In this document: positions 59,114 to 59,990 of the stretch, one piece after another
Layout of the letters: the number at the start of each line of letters is the position of its first letter
Position numbering within the stretch: the stretch's first letter is position 1
Assembly (NCBI GenBank): GCA_002385985.1
Contig: DGEO01000007.1
Span: forward strand, 16,871-76,860
DNA: 59,990 nt
Source of the DNA: Anaerolineaceae bacterium UBA3924
Lineage (GTDB): Bacteria > Chloroflexota > Anaerolineae > Anaerolineales > Anaerolineaceae
Reading direction: 5' to 3'
The notes under the pieces: generated by a model
Seen by the model: only the letters and a program-made list of their open reading frames with translations
Databases searched by the model: none
What the model was told of the DNA's origin: nothing
Translations under genes and position numbers: made by a program

Positions 59114-59990
59114 GATTTCACCCTGTAGATGACGGTGTCATCCTGCGAATATACCTTTTCCCAGAGGTCTCCCTCCCAGGCATCAAATTTCTCCAGCCCG
59201 GGACCGGGGTACTGCGCCCGCTCGGTCTGCCCGACCACTATGTAACCCACGTCGTACTTCTGCAGGAAGGCTTCGACCTCTTCCCGGTCAACCGTCTGGT
59301 AGAAGTTATGTACCTCCTGGACGCGCTGCCGCACCCAGTCCTGCGGAAGCAGGGCGCGCTGCTGCATCTGGTGCCATTCCCATCCGACCACGTTGGGCAG
59401 ACCGGTGTAGGTGCTGAAGCGGTTGGCCCAGTGATACAGCGGCGGGTTGGCCTCAACCAGCACCGGCGAACCGGCCACATTTTCCCGCAGCCACTTTATG
59501 GCCTGGTAATCCTGCTCCAGCTGCATTTCCTGATCAAAATCATAATACATCGAGGTGCGCATGTAGGCCATGCCATCCAGGGTGTGCGGCGCCTGGGAGC
59601 TCATCCGGTCGCGGATCTTGCCCAGCCCGCCCATGACAGTGAACATGCCCGCCCCGAAGATCAGCAGGATGGCAGTGATCTGCCAGGCGTGCTTCCAGGA
59701 CGGGGTCCACACCCGGTTCACCTGCGGGGCCAGCCAGACAAAAGCCGCCCCAGAACTCAGGCTGAGCAGCGTCCAGGCCTGCATGTAGAACTTGAAGATG
59801 GTGTTCATGCGGCCGGGATCGTTGTTCATGGCAATCAGCTCAACCGCCAGGGTCAGCACCAGGCCGGTGCCCACCATGAACAGAACGCCGCGTTTGCCTT
59901 CGGGCTGGTCCGGGCGCAGGATCAGCACACCGGCCCAGGCCGCCATCGGCAGCGCAATCCAGGCGATCATGATCCCCCGCAGCATCAGCA
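59110..59990 (-). CDS. Second DUF2298 (Chlor_Arch_YYY) membrane protein, N-terminal part outside the window
   Basis: About 293 C-terminal residues are visible; the frame runs to the window edge without a start. NNDPGRMNTIFKFYMQAWTLLSL and the end domain (NVVGWEWHQMQQRAL, DVGYIVVGQTERAQYPG) match the same family as the next DUF2298 protein, with which it shares the NxxFKFYxQAW signature. The two are paralogues. Its stop overlaps the DUF952 start by 4 bases. Confidence 0.88.
   Translation of the reverse strand, partial: LMLRGIMIAWIALPMAAWAGVLILRPDQPEGKRGVLFMVGTGLVLTLAVELIAMNNDPGRMNTIFKFYMQAWTLLSLSSGAAFVWLAPQVNRVWTPSWKHAWQITAILLIFGAGMFTVMGGLGKIRDRMSSQAPHTLDGMAYMRTSMYYDFDQEMQLEQDYQAIKWLRENVAGSPVLVEANPPLYHWANRFSTYTGLPNVVGWEWHQMQQRALLPQDWVRQRVQEVHNFYQTVDREEVEAFLQKYDVGYIVVGQTERAQYPGPGLEKFDAWEGDLWEKVYSQDDTVIYRVKS

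Overview
The window is high-GC, densely coded bacterial chromosome and looks like Chloroflexota, class Anaerolineae. The grounds are gene content: two DUF2298 (Chlor_Arch_YYY) giant membrane proteins, a serine hydroxymethyltransferase–GcvT fusion, a GH57 lipoprotein with a glucodextranase-C-like module, and many GT-C (GT39-type) membrane proteins. The taxonomic call is inference from families, because there is no rRNA gene here. I saw no tRNA, rRNA, CRISPR array, insertion sequence or prophage. Intergenic gaps are short (none over about 235 bases). Several promoters resemble sigma-70 sites with TATAAT/TACAAT -10 boxes, often of the extended TGnTATAAT type.

Layout. 1-7082: end of a YoaR/VanW-type wall protein gene, an AlkZ-related winged-helix protein, a very large GH13 protein, a membrane protein, pterin carbinolamine dehydratase and a CBS-pair protein. 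7109-13473: panE and fmt, a heterodimeric ABC exporter, then a small helical protein coupled to a monothiol glutaredoxin. 13486-16909: a signalling-like group of a polytopic membrane subtilase, an ECF sigma factor and a small membrane protein, with three 17-bp-spaced palindromes between subtilase and sigma factor. 17144-22785: a lysophospholipase-type hydrolase, then a promoter, a structured leader with a short ORF, the glyA-gcvT fusion, a class I/II aminotransferase and a strong terminator. 22791-36718: a TGS/SAD/uridine-kinase-like protein and an alpha-glucan utilisation region. That region holds GH57, a GT-C–propeller protein, GH13, the MalE/MalF/MalG-type ABC importer and a ROK repressor. 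No MalK-type ATPase gene is present.

36950-41277: DUF4230 protein, an orphan PhnD-type lipoprotein, DUF218, HD and TIM-barrel/SnoaL proteins. 41311-52296: type IIA topoisomerase A subunit with a 201-residue Lys/Ala-rich histone-H1-like tail, rpoC without a neighbouring rpoB, and a large orphan histidine kinase. 52367-59990: a minus-strand operon in which DUF2298, DUF952, DUF2298 and a GT39-like gene are joined by 4-base overlaps, followed by cmk and a secernin/C69 peptidase.

Most noteworthy are the glyA-gcvT leader (a promoter, a 14-bp terminator-like hairpin and a 31-codon ORF that overlaps the glyA start), the gyrase-type subunit with an H1-like tail, the triple palindrome before the ECF sigma gene, and the GT-C/propeller fusion. 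All functional statements come from reading the sequence by eye; no database search was run.
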